Shown here one piece after another: positions 17,010 through 26,098 of a stretch of 64,000 bases of DNA (position 1 is the first letter of the stretch; every line of letters starts with the position of its first letter). Source of the stretch: Capnocytophaga felis (lineage in GTDB: Bacteria > Bacteroidota > Bacteroidia > Flavobacteriales > Flavobacteriaceae); the NCBI RefSeq assembly GCF_009684755.1, contig NZ_BLBC01000005.1, forward strand, positions 186,001 through 250,000, written 5' to 3'. The translations under genes were made by a program, and so were the position numbers. The notes beneath the pieces are model-generated. The model worked only from the letters and a program-made list of their open reading frames with translations. It had not been told where the DNA came from and ran no database searches.

Positions 17010-17798
17010 TTATTTTTCTATATTGTCTAAAACTTCATCTATGTATTTTTCAGGAATTTGAAAGTGAGTCAGCTCCCACTTCACACGTGCAAAAGTCTTA
17101 CTTTTTAATTTTGTAACAAATAATTGTTGATATTTTTTAGTAGCTGCATTGTCGTTTTTGTTCTCGTGATATTTTTTCAGAAAGAAATAAATCCAAAGAC
17201 TGTTGGAAAAATCCTCCATCGGATTGATATGAGACGTATCGTATTTTTCAGCTGATTGAAAATGTTCAACAGCTTCCTTTTCTCTCCCTAAATATATTAA
17301 AGACAACGCCTTATACAGATACAAGTTCATCGCTTCTGAATCGGCTTCCCAGTTTTGTTCCAAAAAAGGTTTTAGTCCATTATCATAATGCATGATGGCA
17401 GAGGCATATTCTTTTTTCTTAAAGAAAATATTTCCGATATGGTTGTGAGCCATCGGAATGGGACTCCAAGGAGTTGAATCCAAATTTTGAAGAATAACTT
17501 CTGCTAAGGCAAAAGCTTTGTCAAAGTTCCCTACTTCAGTAAGCACCTTAATATAATAAGCAAGCGTGATACTTTGGTAAAAAACGCCTCCTTCACCAAA
17601 ATTTGTAAAATCAAAAAAGAGCGGTTCTGTCTTCTCCAATCGGGAAAGTACGTATCTAACCGCCTCAATATCGGATAAATCAACCAGTTGTGCTTCGGTA
17701 CCCACTTCAATAACCTCATCACTGAAAGGCACTATAACTTCGTCCTCATCACCAATATAAGAACTGCATTCCTCTTTATATTTTTTCTTTCTTACCAC
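17010..17798 (-). CDS. Tetratricopeptide-repeat protein
   Basis: Cytoplasmic-looking protein of 262 residues with no signal peptide. After a basic start (MVRKKKYKEE) comes an acidic stretch (GDEDEVIVPFSDEVIEV), then helical repeats: AYYIKVLTEVGNFDKAFALAEVIL, AHNHIGNIFFKKKEYASAIMHYD and YLYKALSLIYLGREKEAVEHF, which fit TPR spacing at about residues 85-205. A function is not evident. It is the first gene of a transcript that continues into the His-rich protein, driven by a well-formed promoter at 17832-17863. Confidence 0.85.
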   Translation of the reverse strand: MVRKKKYKEECSSYIGDEDEVIVPFSDEVIEVGTEAQLVDLSDIEAVRYVLSRLEKTEPLFFDFTNFGEGGVFYQSITLAYYIKVLTEVGNFDKAFALAEVILQNLDSTPWSPIPMAHNHIGNIFFKKKEYASAIMHYDNGLKPFLEQNWEADSEAMNLYLYKALSLIYLGREKEAVEHFQSAEKYDTSHINPMEDFSNSLWIYFFLKKYHENKNDNAATKKYQQLFVTKLKSKTFARVKWELTHFQIPEKYIDEVLDNIEK

Positions 17799-17831
17799 TT
17801 TATTGAGTTTCTCTTACGAAAATCGGATTGA

Positions 17832-17863
17832 CAAAGGTATAGAAATATATTCATTCTTCCAAA
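17832..17863 (-). promoter_or_regulatory. Promoter for the TPR/His-rich gene pair
   Basis: On the minus strand TTTG (17860-17863) and TACCTTTG (17832-17839) are separated by 20 bp, matching the Bacteroidota consensus. It lies 33 bp upstream of ATG 17798 and just past the rplT terminator. Confidence 0.7.
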
Positions 17864-17867
17864 AATA

Positions 17868-17898
17868 AAAAAGCCCGACAAAATTTTGTCAGACTTTT
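17868..17898 (-). terminator. Terminator of the rplT operon
   Basis: Arms at 17869-17883 and 17884-17898 form a 15-bp stem in the leftward RNA, with two U-G wobbles, followed by a U-rich tract. It lies about 30 bp after the rplT stop. Confidence 0.8.
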
Positions 17899-17929
17899 CT
17901 CAAGCGAAATAATATCTTAAATTAAACGT

Positions 17930-18274
17930 TTATTTTACTTTTTCAACAATAGCTTTGAAAGCCTCTGGGTGATTCATTGCTAAATCAGCCAAAACTTTAC
18001 GGTTGAGTTCAATATTGTTTGCTTTGAGTTTGCCCATAAACTGAGAGTAAGACAATCCGTGAAGTCTTGCTCCGGCGTTGATACGCACAATCCAAAGTGC
18101 ACGGAATGTTCTCTTTTTGTTACGGCGGTCTCTGTAAGCATACTGCATTGCTTTTTCAACAGCATTCTTGGCTACCGTCCAAACGTTTTTTCTGCGACCA
18201 AAGAAACCTTTGGCTTGCTTCATTATTTTTTTTCTACGAGCTCTGCGAGCTACTGAGTTTACTGATCTTGGCAT
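17930..18274 (-). CDS. rplT: 50S ribosomal protein L20
   Basis: Full-length L20 of 114 residues that binds 23S rRNA early in large-subunit assembly. It opens with [16 protein letters not shown] and carries the conserved YRDRRNKKR and [17 protein letters not shown] segments. It is the last gene of the thrS-infC-rpmI-rplT cluster and is followed by a strong terminator. In other bacteria L20 represses translation of the rpmI-rplT message; the 137-bp gap before this gene could hold a regulatory structure, but I cannot define one. Confidence 0.98.
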   Translation of the reverse strand: MPRSVNSVARRARRKKIMKQAKGFFGRRKNVWTVAKNAVEKAMQYAYRDRRNKKRTFRALWIVRINAGARLHGLSYSQFMGKLKANNIELNRKVLADLAMNHPEAFKAIVEKVK

Positions 18275-18411
18275 AAATTTTTAAATTTTTGTAGTAGGTG
18301 GTCTTGTTATTATTTTTTTGACACTTCTTTACCCACTCCACGGTTATTAAATTCCCTTTGGGGCTAAAAATATCTCTACTTTGAAATACCCCTGCATCAC
18401 GTTTCTCAGGA

Positions 18412-18609
18412 TTATTTCAACCCTAATTGTCTTTTGATGCTTGCTTCATCATTGGCGTGAACCAATGTAGTGTGTGTTAATTTTAGCTTACGTTTTGTTG
18501 ATTTTTTAGTCAAAATATGACTTTTGTAAGCGTGTTTTCTTTTAATTTTACCGGAGCCCGTAACCTGAAAACGCTTTTTCGCTCCCGACTTAGTTTTAAT
18601 TTTTGGCAT
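18412..18609 (-). CDS. rpmI: 50S ribosomal protein L35
   Basis: Complete L35 of 65 residues: [20 protein letters not shown] at the N-terminus and the typical basic body with [19 protein letters not shown]. It lies between infC (76 bp upstream) and rplT in the conserved order. No unusual residues. Confidence 0.98.
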   Translation of the reverse strand: MPKIKTKSGAKKRFQVTGSGKIKRKHAYKSHILTKKSTKRKLKLTHTTLVHANDEASIKRQLGLK

Positions 18610-18685
18610 TTTGCTTCTGATTTTTTAGATATTATTTCGCTTTTTCGTTTGTTACTATCTGCAAAAACGGCTGCAAATATACGAA

Positions 18686-19240
18686 TTATTTCTTTTTAGA
18701 CAAGGGTGCTATAAACATTGTCATTCTTTTTCCTTCCAACTTAGGCATTTGCTCTACTTTACCAAATTCCTCTAAATCAGTCGCTAAACGTAACAACAAA
18801 ATTTCTCCTTGATCTTTATAGATGATAGACCTTCCCTTAAAAAACACATAGGCTTTCAATTTTGAACCTTCCTTCAAGAATTTCTCTCCGTGTTTTTTCT
18901 TGAATTCATAATCGTGTTCGTCGGTTTGAGGTCCGAAACGAATCTCCTTGATAACCACCTTAGTAGCCTTCGCCTTGATTTCCTTTTCACGTTTCTTTTG
19001 TTCGTAAAGGAATTTTTTGTAATCAATTACCTTACAAACAGGAGGGGTCGCATTTGGCGAAATTTCTACCAAATCCAACTCTAATTCTTCTGCAATTTCT
19101 AATGCTTTACGAGTAGGATACACGCCCATCTCGACGTTATCCCCGACCAAACGCACCTCTGGCACACGAATATCTCTATTGATTCGGTGAGGTTGTTTGT
19201 CTTCTCTGCCCGGAGTGTTAATTTTCTTGCTGATGACTAT
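18686..19240 (-). CDS. infC: Translation initiation factor IF-3 with a non-AUG start
   Basis: IF-3 keeps the 30S subunit free and proofreads start-codon choice. The conserved body begins [18 protein letters not shown]. The first ATG/GTG/TTG in frame is the GTG at 19165, which would cut off this family-conserved N-terminus. The frame runs back to a TAA at 19253-19255 with only TTA, AAA, ATT, AAA, ATA, GTC and ATC codons after it. By length and pattern ([11 protein letters not shown]... against MAIRSNRG... in relatives) the ATA at 19238-19240 is the best start, giving 185 residues; ATT 19244-19246 and ATT 19220-19222 are alternatives. A rare start codon is a known device for IF-3 autoregulation. 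Confidence 0.9.
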   Translation of the reverse strand: MVISKKINTPGREDKQPHRINRDIRVPEVRLVGDNVEMGVYPTRKALEIAEELELDLVEISPNATPPVCKVIDYKKFLYEQKKREKEIKAKATKVVIKEIRFGPQTDEHDYEFKKKHGEKFLKEGSKLKAYVFFKGRSIIYKDQGEILLLRLATDLEEFGKVEQMPKLEGKRMTMFIAPLSKKK

Positions 19241-19411
19241 TTTAATTTTTAATTACTAACTTTTTTGGAGTTTAAATCTTTGAAAAAGAACAAATACCAA
19301 TATTTTTTGACCTAATTTTCGAACCAAAAAAACATTGAATTTCTTCAACTCAAAAACTTAAAATTTAAAGATGATGTAAAAAGTATGATGCCTTAAAAAA
19401 GAGGATATTTC

Positions 19412-19473
19412 TGTCAGGCTGAGCGAAGTCGAAGCCTTGTAATAATGAGGCTTCGACTTCGCTCAGCCTGACA
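19412..19473. repeat. Inverted pair of a 25-bp REP-like element
   Basis: TGTCAGGCTGAGCGAAGTCG... at 19412-19436 and its exact reverse complement at 19449-19473 form a 25-bp stem with a 12-nt loop, in the 275-bp gap between thrS and infC. Three more direct copies are at 34409, 34660 and 34870. As RNA it would fold into a very stable hairpin and could reduce read-through from thrS. The rest of the gap shows nothing gene-like apart from the infC leader. Confidence 0.9.
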
Positions 19474-19515
19474 ATCGAAACTATCATCATACTTTTTACA
19501 ACACGACTTAAAATT

Positions 19516-21459
19516 TTATTGACCTTTAAACTTTTTTACGCTGCTATCAATTTCTTTTTGAACGATTTTTACAAACTCTTCCACAGAAAGCGTTCCTAAA
19601 CTTTCACCTCCGTGTTTTCTAACGGAAATCGTTCCGTCTTTTTCTTCGTTTTCACCGACAATCAGCATAAACGGAATTTTCTGCGTTTCTGCCTCACGAA
19701 TTTTCTTACCTATAGTTTCGTTACGATTGTCAATCAGTGTGCGAATGTCGGAATTTTCTAGCAAATTCAAAACTTTTTTAGCATAATTTTCATACTTTTC
19801 GCTCAATGACAAAATAATAGCTTGTTCAGGCATTAACCAAAGCGGGAAGTTCCCAGCTGTATGTTCCAACAAAATTGCTACGAAACGCTCCATACTTCCG
19901 AAGGGAGCCCGATGAATCATCACAGGCCTATGCAATTCATTATCAGACCCTTTATACCACAAATCGAAGCGTTCAGGCAAGTTATAATCCACCTGAATGG
20001 TTCCAAGTTGCCAACTTCTGCCCAAGGCATCTTTTACCATAAAGTCCAATTTTGGTCCGTAAAAGGCTGCCTCTCCGGTTTCTATCACATAATTCAAGCC
20101 TTTTTCTTTGGCGGCGTTGATAATTGCCTGTTCGGCTTTTTGCCAATTTTCATCCGAACCGATGTATTTTGTCGGATTTTCAGGGTCTCGCAATGAAACT
20201 TGTGCTGTAAAATTCTCAAAACCAAGTGATCCGAATACATAAAGTACCAAATCAATTACATTTTTAAATTCTTCATCCAATTGCTCAGGAGTACAGAAAA
20301 TATGAGCATCGTCCTGAGTGAAGCAACGAACACGCGTAAGCCCGTGTAACTCACCACTTTGCTCGTAACGATACACCGTACCAAACTCAGCAAAACGTTT
20401 TGGCAAATCACGATAACTCCAAGGTTTTGAATTATAAATTTCACAGTGATGAGGACAGTTCATCGGCTTCAACAAATACTCCTCACCTTCATTAGGAGTA
20501 GCAATAGGCTGAAAACTATCTTTCCCGTACTTTTCCCAATGCCCTGAAGTTACGTACAAATCTTTATGCCCAATATGTGGAGACACAACTTGCTCATAAC
20601 CAGCTTGTTTTTGTGCTTTTCGTAAGAATTGCTCCAAACGCTCACGAAGTGCAGCTCCTTTCGGTAGCCAAAGTGGCAAGCCCTGTCCTACTTTATTTGA
20701 GAAAGTGAACAACTCCAATTCTTTACCTAACTTTCTGTGGTCACGCTTCTTAGCTTCCTCCAAAAGTGCTAAATATTCGGTCAAATCTTTCTGTTTTGGA
20801 AAAGAAATTCCGTAAACGCGAGTGAGCTGTTTGTTTTTTTCATCTCCTCGCCAATACGCCCCTGCAATGCTGAGGATTTTCACGGCTTTTACAAAACCTG
20901 TATTAGGAATATGTCCGCCGCGACAAAGGTCGCTAAAAGTAGAATGATCACAAAATGTAATTGAACCATCTTCCAGATTTTCAATCAATTCCGTTTTATA
21001 TGGATTTTCTTTATAAAGTTCCAATGCGTCTTTTTTGCTTACGGAACGCATTGAAAAAGTATGCTTCCCTTTGGCGATTTCAAGCATTTTTTTCTCAATT
21101 TCCGGAATATCTTTTTCCGAAAAACTATACTTCCCAAAATCAACATCATAATAGAAGCCGTTATCAATGGCTGGACCTATTGTCAATTTAATACCGGGAT
21201 ATGTTTCCTCCAAAGCCTGAGCCAAAATATGAGCCGACGAATGCCAAAAAACTTTCTTCCCTTCAATATCATTCCACGTATATAAAACTAAACTTCCGTC
21301 AGTAGTCAAAGGAGTCGTCGTTTCAATCGTTTTACCATCGTAACTTGCTGATAATACATTTCTTGCCAACCCTTCACTGATGCTCAAAGCAACCTCATAA
21401 GGTGTTGTTCCTTGTGCAAACTCTTTGACTGAACCGTCTGGTAGTGTAATCTTAATCAT
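19516..21459 (-). CDS. thrS: Threonine--tRNA ligase
   Basis: Full-length class II synthetase of 647 residues. The N-terminal TGS domain covers about 1-60; the editing domain has [13 protein letters not shown] and [10 protein letters not shown]; the catalytic core has [10 protein letters not shown] (zinc Cys) and [20 protein letters not shown] (motif 2). The C-terminal anticodon-binding domain has [16 protein letters not shown]. It heads the thrS-infC-rpmI-rplT order. No T-box leader is expected or seen. Confidence 0.98.
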   Translation of the reverse strand: MIKITLPDGSVKEFAQGTTPYEVALSISEGLARNVLSASYDGKTIETTTPLTTDGSLVLYTWNDIEGKKVFWHSSAHILAQALEETYPGIKLTIGPAIDNGFYYDVDFGKYSFSEKDIPEIEKKMLEIAKGKHTFSMRSVSKKDALELYKENPYKTELIENLEDGSITFCDHSTFSDLCRGGHIPNTGFVKAVKILSIAGAYWRGDEKNKQLTRVYGISFPKQKDLTEYLALLEEAKKRDHRKLGKELELFTFSNKVGQGLPLWLPKGAALRERLEQFLRKAQKQAGYEQVVSPHIGHKDLYVTSGHWEKYGKDSFQPIATPNEGEEYLLKPMNCPHHCEIYNSKPWSYRDLPKRFAEFGTVYRYEQSGELHGLTRVRCFTQDDAHIFCTPEQLDEEFKNVIDLVLYVFGSLGFENFTAQVSLRDPENPTKYIGSDENWQKAEQAIINAAKEKGLNYVIETGEAAFYGPKLDFMVKDALGRSWQLGTIQVDYNLPERFDLWYKGSDNELHRPVMIHRAPFGSMERFVAILLEHTAGNFPLWLMPEQAIILSLSEKYENYAKKVLNLLENSDIRTLIDNRNETIGKKIREAETQKIPFMLIVGENEEKDGTISVRKHGGESLGTLSVEEFVKIVQKEIDSSVKKFKGQ

Positions 21460-21479
21460 ATATATGTTTTTTGAAACGG

Positions 21480-21487
21480 CAAATGTA
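21480..21487 (-). promoter_or_regulatory. -7 element upstream of thrS
   Basis: TACATTTG on the minus strand matches TAnnTTTG and lies about 20 bp upstream of the thrS ATG. I find no convincing TTTG partner at the right spacing. Confidence 0.4.
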
Positions 21488-21563
21488 TTAAAATTAAATC
21501 AATTTTTTGATGTTTTTCGGAAAGAAATTTAGAATACCTCTCTGAAAACTTGAAGAATAAGTT

Positions 21564-22307
21564 TTACCTATCTTCAACTTCTTCTTTTTTCTTTTCCTTT
21601 CTGTACAAAGGAATTAAATAGGACAAACTATAATTATACGTAGCCCCAAATCTGCTTCCTTCTCTAACACGATTAAATCCTGGAATCCAATAATTTGGAA
21701 AATCACCTTGTGTATTCACAACCAAAAATCCTAAGCGAACACTCGCCCCTGCAAAGAAATTTTTCAAAAGCTCAACCTTCATCCCTAAAACAAGCTCTAA
21801 CCAATGTGCAGTTCGCCCATCGTAAACCCTAAGCCAGTCAGGATTTTTTCCAACAACATTTTCTGTCCAATATTGATTATCCTTATGAATTGTGTAAGAA
21901 TTAAGCTCTTGAGAAAAAAGTGAAAAACCATATCTTCCTCCTAAGTAAATCATATTCTCCATTCCGTACCAATTCCCATAAGTATTATAATCCACCCCAA
22001 AACGAATAAACTGACCTTTTGTTTTATATGAAAAATAATCTTCTTGGGTGCTTTTTTGCTCCATTCCAAGCTCTGCCCCAATATAATATTTATAGTTAAT
22101 ACGATAATCTCCCACAAATTCAATTCCAGAATAATCCTTATCAAGAAAAGACCGAATGGGCTTACTAATATCCATCCCCACCCTCAATCCATAACGTTGT
22201 TTGTAAGTAGGCTTTTCTATCTTATTTTCTTCTGTAACCTCCTGAGATAAAACAGATTGAATAAACAACAAATTAATGATAAAGATGTATTTGAGCACTT
22301 GATTCAT
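21564..22307 (-). CDS. DUF6048-type outer-membrane beta-barrel protein
   Basis: Exported protein of 247 residues with a signal peptide (cleavage near VLSQ). The mature chain is rich in aromatic beta strands, for example RYGLRVGMDISKPIRSF, FIRFGVDYNTYGNWYG and LEVVLGMK-like segments, and ends with a charged tail (RKEKKKEEVEDR). I assign it to the Bacteroidota DUF6048 family from overall pattern and from its partner, a DUF6452-like lipoprotein, with which it overlaps by 35 bp. Function unknown; a small barrel is likely. Confidence 0.75.
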   Translation of the reverse strand: MNQVLKYIFIINLLFIQSVLSQEVTEENKIEKPTYKQRYGLRVGMDISKPIRSFLDKDYSGIEFVGDYRINYKYYIGAELGMEQKSTQEDYFSYKTKGQFIRFGVDYNTYGNWYGMENMIYLGGRYGFSLFSQELNSYTIHKDNQYWTENVVGKNPDWLRVYDGRTAHWLELVLGMKVELLKNFFAGASVRLGFLVVNTQGDFPNYWIPGFNRVREGSRFGATYNYSLSYLIPLYRKEKKKEEVEDR

Positions 22308-22788
22308 TTTTTACGTTTGTATTTTTAACATTAACTGATTTTATCCAAGAGTCATTTGAATTTTCCACCGAAGTTTTAAGTGTATTATAAACTATTCTGA
22401 ACCCGCAAGCCTTGCTAACAAATTCTTCTTCAATACCATAAGTAAAAGTTACCGTTGCTACATTTCCTGAAGTAATGGTACTTGATGCCGTATCGTAAAC
22501 AGCATCGCTAACCATAACGAAAGTTGTACTTAAGGCCTCTATTTTCAAAGGTAGAACGATAGAATCTGTTGTAGCATTTGTTAAAATCAAATTACTGTCC
22601 TTTCCGTAAACAATCATATTATTTACAGGTTTTACACTTGAAACATCATTAGCATCGTGAAAACGAACAACTAAACGTGGTGTATTTACAGGACGATCAC
22701 ATAAATCATCTGATTCACAAGCCCCAAAAATCATCAGCATTAATACCAGCACAATAATTGGTAATATAAATCGTTCAAAAATTCTCAT
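22273..22788 (-). CDS. DUF6452-like lipoprotein
   Basis: Predicted lipoprotein of 171 residues. The ATG at 22788 is preferred over an upstream alternative start because it directly yields a signal peptide (MRIFERFILPIIVLVLML) and the lipobox FGAC with Cys24, followed by ESDDLCD. The mature chain has PRLVVRFHD and FVSKACGFRIVYN; the two further Cys may form a disulfide. Its 3' end overlaps the DUF6048-like gene by 35 bp, implying translational coupling. Family assignment rests on pattern and pairing. Confidence 0.72.
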   Translation of the reverse strand: MRIFERFILPIIVLVLMLMIFGACESDDLCDRPVNTPRLVVRFHDANDVSSVKPVNNMIVYGKDSNLILTNATTDSIVLPLKIEALSTTFVMVSDAVYDTASSTITSGNVATVTFTYGIEEEFVSKACGFRIVYNTLKTSVENSNDSWIKSVNVKNTNVKNESSAQIHLYH

Positions 22789-22861
22789 TTTTCTTATTTT
22801 AAGGGGGTAAAGGTAAGAATTAATTAACAAAAAGAAAAAACTTATCTACGTATAAAACAAA

Positions 22862-22890
22862 AAAGCCGTTTCCTAAAAAGAAACGGCTAA
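22862..22890 (-). terminator. Terminator after rplY
   Basis: Arms AGCCGTTTC (22864-22872) and GAAACGGCT (22880-22888) with a 7-nt loop are followed by a U run on the minus strand, about 23 bp after the rplY stop. Confidence 0.8.
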
Positions 22891-22911
22891 AATTATTAAA
22901 ATGAAGAAATG

Positions 22912-23514
22912 TTATTTTTTCTTTTTTGCTCCTTTTTCTGCTTTTGCAGCCTCTTGTGCAGCTTTCATTGCAGCACGTGAGATTCTCACTTGACAAACAA
23001 CGGTGTTGTCCGGATGCATAATTTTATAATTTTCTTGTGGTAATTTTGTAACATATAATTTGTTACCCATTTCCATTCCTGAAATATCAACTGTAACAAA
23101 ATCAGGTAATTTTGCAGGAAGAGCTTTTACTTTCAGCTTGCGATTAACAATACGCAAGATTCCACCAGCCATAACTCCCGGAGAAGTTCCAGTGATTTTG
23201 ATTGGCACTTCAATTGTGATTTCTTTATCATCGTGCAATTGATAGAAATCAACGTGAATGATTTTGTCAGAAACTGGGTCAAACTGAATGTCTTGCAAAA
23301 TAGCTGTATATGACTTTCCTCCTAATTCAATCGCAGCAGTGTACACGTTTGGAGTGTAAACAATGCTTTTGAAAGCTGCTTCTGGTGCTGAAAAATGCAG
23401 AACACTGTCTCCTCCGTATAACACGCAAGGTACCTGTCCAGCATTACGTAAGGCTTTGCTTGCTGCTTTGCCCACGCTTTCTCTTTGAGATCCTTTGATT
23501 GTAATTGATTGCAT
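22912..23514 (-). CDS. rplY: 50S ribosomal protein L25 (Ctc form)
   Basis: A 200-residue L25/general stress protein that binds 5S rRNA. The N-terminal L25 domain ([27 protein letters not shown]) is followed by the TL5/CTC C-terminal beta domain ([20 protein letters not shown]) and a Lys/Ala-rich tail. Residues such as [12 protein letters not shown] are typical. It lies 86 bp downstream of prs, the usual order in this phylum. Confidence 0.97.
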   Translation of the reverse strand: MQSITIKGSQRESVGKAASKALRNAGQVPCVLYGGDSVLHFSAPEAAFKSIVYTPNVYTAAIELGGKSYTAILQDIQFDPVSDKIIHVDFYQLHDDKEITIEVPIKITGTSPGVMAGGILRIVNRKLKVKALPAKLPDFVTVDISGMEMGNKLYVTKLPQENYKIMHPDNTVVCQVRISRAAMKAAQEAAKAEKGAKKKK

Positions 23515-23600
23515 ATAAAAATTATTTAATTATTTACTTTTCTAAATTCTATTATAAAAATTTCAAAATTCTAAATTCATAAAACCTTTATAAAGATTTT

Positions 23601-24542
23601 TTACATTATAAATTTTGAACTTATTGATGTATTTTCGTGTACCCTGTGCATCACTTCCGCAAACAAATCTGCACAACTAAGCACTTTTATTTTTTCAGAT
23701 TCTCTTTTCAACGGGATAGAATCCGTAACGATAAGCTCTTCCAAATGTGAACTTTCGATACGTTCGTAAGCACCTCCACTTAGGATTGCGTGAGTTGTTA
23801 CCGCTCGGACACTCAATGCTCCTCTTTCTTTCATTAACTCAGCAGCTTTTACCAAAGTACCTGCTGTATCCACCATATCATCTACCAAAACTACATTTCT
23901 GCCTTCCACTTCGCCTATCAACTCCATAGTTTCAATCACGTTAGCCTGTTTTCGTTGCTTGTAGCAAACTACAACCTCACTATTCAAATATTTAGAATAC
24001 GCGTATGCCCTCTTTGAGCCTCCCATATCTGGCGAAGCCATACACAATTTCTCAAGACCTAAACTTTGAAGATAAGGCAAGAAAATGGTTGAGGCATACA
24101 AGTGATCAACCGGACGTTCAAAAAAACCTTGAATTTGGTCAGCGTGCAAATCCATTGTGATAATCCGTGTAGCTCCAGCCGACTCCAAAAGATTTGCTAC
24201 TAACTTTGCAGCAATCGGCACTCTTGGTTTGTCTTTTCTGTCCTGACGAGCCCAACCAAAATAAGGCATCACTGCTGTGATATGACGTGCTGAAGCTCTT
24301 TTAGCAGCATCCAACATCAACAACATTTCCATTAAGTTTTCACAACTAGGATTAGTTGAACCAATAATAAAAACCCTTGCCCCACGCACAGACTCCTCAA
24401 AAGAAGGCTGAAACTCTCCATCACTAAAACGCGAAATTTTGACCTCCCCCAAATGAGTTCCGTACTTCTTCGCAATTTTCTTTGCCAACTCAACACTTTG
24501 TGTACAAGCAAAAATTTTTGATTCTGGTACTATATATGCCAT
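23601..24542 (-). CDS. prs: Ribose-phosphate pyrophosphokinase
   Basis: Makes PRPP from ribose 5-phosphate and ATP for nucleotide, His and Trp synthesis. The 313-residue protein matches class I enzymes in length. Visible motifs: DLHADQIQGFF (ATP/regulatory region), GWARQDRKDKPR (flexible loop) and VVLVDDMVDTAGTL (PRPP-binding). It is upstream of rplY and divergent from tRNA-Leu. Confidence 0.97.
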   Translation of the reverse strand: MAYIVPESKIFACTQSVELAKKIAKKYGTHLGEVKISRFSDGEFQPSFEESVRGARVFIIGSTNPSCENLMEMLLMLDAAKRASARHITAVMPYFGWARQDRKDKPRVPIAAKLVANLLESAGATRIITMDLHADQIQGFFERPVDHLYASTIFLPYLQSLGLEKLCMASPDMGGSKRAYAYSKYLNSEVVVCYKQRKQANVIETMELIGEVEGRNVVLVDDMVDTAGTLVKAAELMKERGALSVRAVTTHAILSGGAYERIESSHLEELIVTDSIPLKRESEKIKVLSCADLFAEVMHRVHENTSISSKFIM

Positions 24543-24586
24543 AATATATTAAGGTGTATGATTGATTTATCTTCGCTTTGCGGGTG

Positions 24587-24594
24587 CAAATTTA
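24587..24594 (-). promoter_or_regulatory. -7 element for prs
   Basis: TAAATTTG on the minus strand fits TAnnTTTG, 44 bp upstream of the prs ATG. A -33 partner is not clear. It is divergent from the tRNA-Leu promoter. Confidence 0.45.
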
Positions 24595-24634
24595 TGAATT
24601 AAAAAATAATTTTTTGTATTTTTCTCTACTTTTT

Positions 24635-24665
24635 TTTGCATATAAAAAAAACTTATGTATCTTTG
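24635..24665 (+). promoter_or_regulatory. Promoter of tRNA-Leu
   Basis: TTTG at 24635-24638 and TATCTTTG at 24658-24665 with a 19-bp spacer match the Bacteroidota consensus exactly, 22 bp before the mature tRNA. Confidence 0.8.
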
Positions 24666-24687
24666 CACCCGAAATAATGAAGGAGAT

Positions 24688-24767
24688 GCCTGAGTGGCGG
24701 AATTGGTAGACGCGCACGACTCAAACTCGTGTTCTTCGGAGTGAGGGTTCGATTCCCTCCTCAGGTA
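24688..24767 (+). tRNA. tRNA-Leu (CAA anticodon)
   Basis: Acceptor GCCTGAG pairs with CTCAGGT (one G-U). The D-arm reads GGCGGAATTGGTAGACGC. The anticodon stem CACGA/TCGTG holds loop CTCAAAC, giving anticodon CAA. A variable arm (TTCTTCGGAG) and T-loop (GGGTTCGATTCCC) follow. The long variable arm is typical of tRNA-Leu. CCA is not encoded. Confidence 0.95.
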
Positions 24768-24773
24768 CAACAA

Positions 24774-24814
24774 AATCCCTTGATAATCAATGATTATTAA
24801 GGGATTCTTATTTT
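24774..24814 (+). terminator. Terminator after tRNA-Leu
   Basis: Arms 24774-24789 and 24791-24806 (core AATCCCTT/AAGGGATT, one G-U) form a long stem followed by CTTATTTT. Confidence 0.65.
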
Positions 24815-24909
24815 AAATTAACTTTCCGAATAAATCCTTTACACAAAAGATTTTGGGTTTTCATACAAAAGGCATATTTTTGTAACCCACACAAAAAGCT
24901 TAAAACATT

Positions 24910-25506
24910 ATGAAATTAAAACACGCATTCCTTATCATTTTAGTAATTCTGATTATTGACCAATGGAGTAAAATCTATATCAAAACGAACTTCGTATTAA
25001 ATGAAAAGATAGAAGTTTTCAGTTGGTTTCAGATACTATTCATTGAAAATGAAGGAGCTGCGTGGGGAACAAAAATCCCCGGACAGTACGGAAAACTTTT
25101 TCTGACACTTTTCAGAATTGTTGCTGTTTTTGGGATTGGATATTGGCTTTTTGATTCAATTAAAAAGAAACAACCTAATATTTTAATTGCTTCAATCGCT
25201 TTAATCTTAGCCGGAGCTTTGGGTAATATTATTGACTCTGTTTTCTACGGAGTTATTTTTGACCATAGTTACGGAAATGTAGCAACTCTCTTTTCGGACA
25301 ATCCTTACGGGACATTACTTCACGGAAAGGTTGTTGATATGTTTTATTTCCCATTGATAGACACTCAATTACCTAATTGGTTTCCTTTTTGGGGAGGTGA
25401 AAGATTCCGATTTTTTGAACCGGTTTTCAATGTGGCAGACTCGGCTATATCAGTTGCCGTAGGCTTACTGATTATCTTCCACAAAAAAGCGTTTCCTAAA
25501 AAATAA
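24910..25506 (+). CDS. lspA: Lipoprotein signal peptidase II
   Basis: Inner-membrane aspartyl protease of 198 residues that removes the signal peptide of prolipoproteins after lipidation; the many lipoproteins of this window depend on it. Four hydrophobic segments are visible. Family motifs: DQWSK near the start, ENEGAAWG, GALGNIIDS, then the catalytic Asp143 in VVDMFYF and Asp177 in FNVADSA. It stands alone rather than beside ileS and converges with the next gene after 21 bp. Confidence 0.95.
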   Translation: MKLKHAFLIILVILIIDQWSKIYIKTNFVLNEKIEVFSWFQILFIENEGAAWGTKIPGQYGKLFLTLFRIVAVFGIGYWLFDSIKKKQPNILIASIALILAGALGNIIDSVFYGVIFDHSYGNVATLFSDNPYGTLLHGKVVDMFYFPLIDTQLPNWFPFWGGERFRFFEPVFNVADSAISVAVGLLIIFHKKAFPKK

Positions 25507-25527
25507 TTTAATTTACTTTTTCTTGAA

Positions 25528-26091
25528 TCAAAACTTAAAAATTTCAAGCGGAGTAACACAATAGTTCAACGGAATATCGGATTCAAACACATCTTCAATT
25601 TTCTCTTCCGGAGAAAAAAAAGATAATCCTATCTTGAGAGAATTTGAACGACACTCGCAAAGAAATCGGTCATAATATCCTCCACCATACCCTATTCTGT
25701 TGCCTTTTTTGTCGTAAGCAAGCAAAGGAATGAAAATCACGTCTATTTCGGAAGGAGAAACCTTAAATCCGTTTTGTGGCTCCACTATGCCCCAACTATT
25801 TTTCTTCAAAATAGTTTGTTCTGTCAGTAAAAAATGATTTAATGATTTCTCTTCTTTATTCATTTTTGGCAAAACGATATTTTTATCTTTTCCATAAAGA
25901 ATATTCAAGATATATTCCGTATTTACCTCGTGCATTTTCTGTATTGGAAGAAAAATATGATACGTTCCGAAATCCCAAATGGGCATTTTAAGCAATTGAT
26001 TAGCTATTTGCAGGCTTTTTTCATCAAGTTCTTCTTGAGAGATTTCAGTCCGCAATTGCATATAATGATTTCGAAGTTCTTTTTTATTCAT
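25528..26091 (-). CDS. 5-formyltetrahydrofolate cyclo-ligase
   Basis: Converts 5-formyl-THF to 5,10-methenyl-THF using ATP. The 187-residue protein has the basic N-terminal helix (KKELRNHYMQLR), the substrate region DVIFIPLLAYDKKGNRIGYG and the signature GYGGGYYDRFL. It is 7 bp downstream of the GH25 gene, suggesting one transcript without an obvious functional link. Confidence 0.95.
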   Translation of the reverse strand: MNKKELRNHYMQLRTEISQEELDEKSLQIANQLLKMPIWDFGTYHIFLPIQKMHEVNTEYILNILYGKDKNIVLPKMNKEEKSLNHFLLTEQTILKKNSWGIVEPQNGFKVSPSEIDVIFIPLLAYDKKGNRIGYGGGYYDRFLCECRSNSLKIGLSFFSPEEKIEDVFESDIPLNYCVTPLEIFKF

Positions 26092-26098
26092 TTTGATA

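Noticed and set aside
7880-17798. Genomic island or prophage
   Set aside because: No integrase, tRNA junction, transposase or terminal repeat flanks the cluster; duplication within the locus explains its structure.
19163-19165. GTG as the start of infC
   Set aside because: It would remove the conserved HRINRDIR segment that is present in frame upstream.
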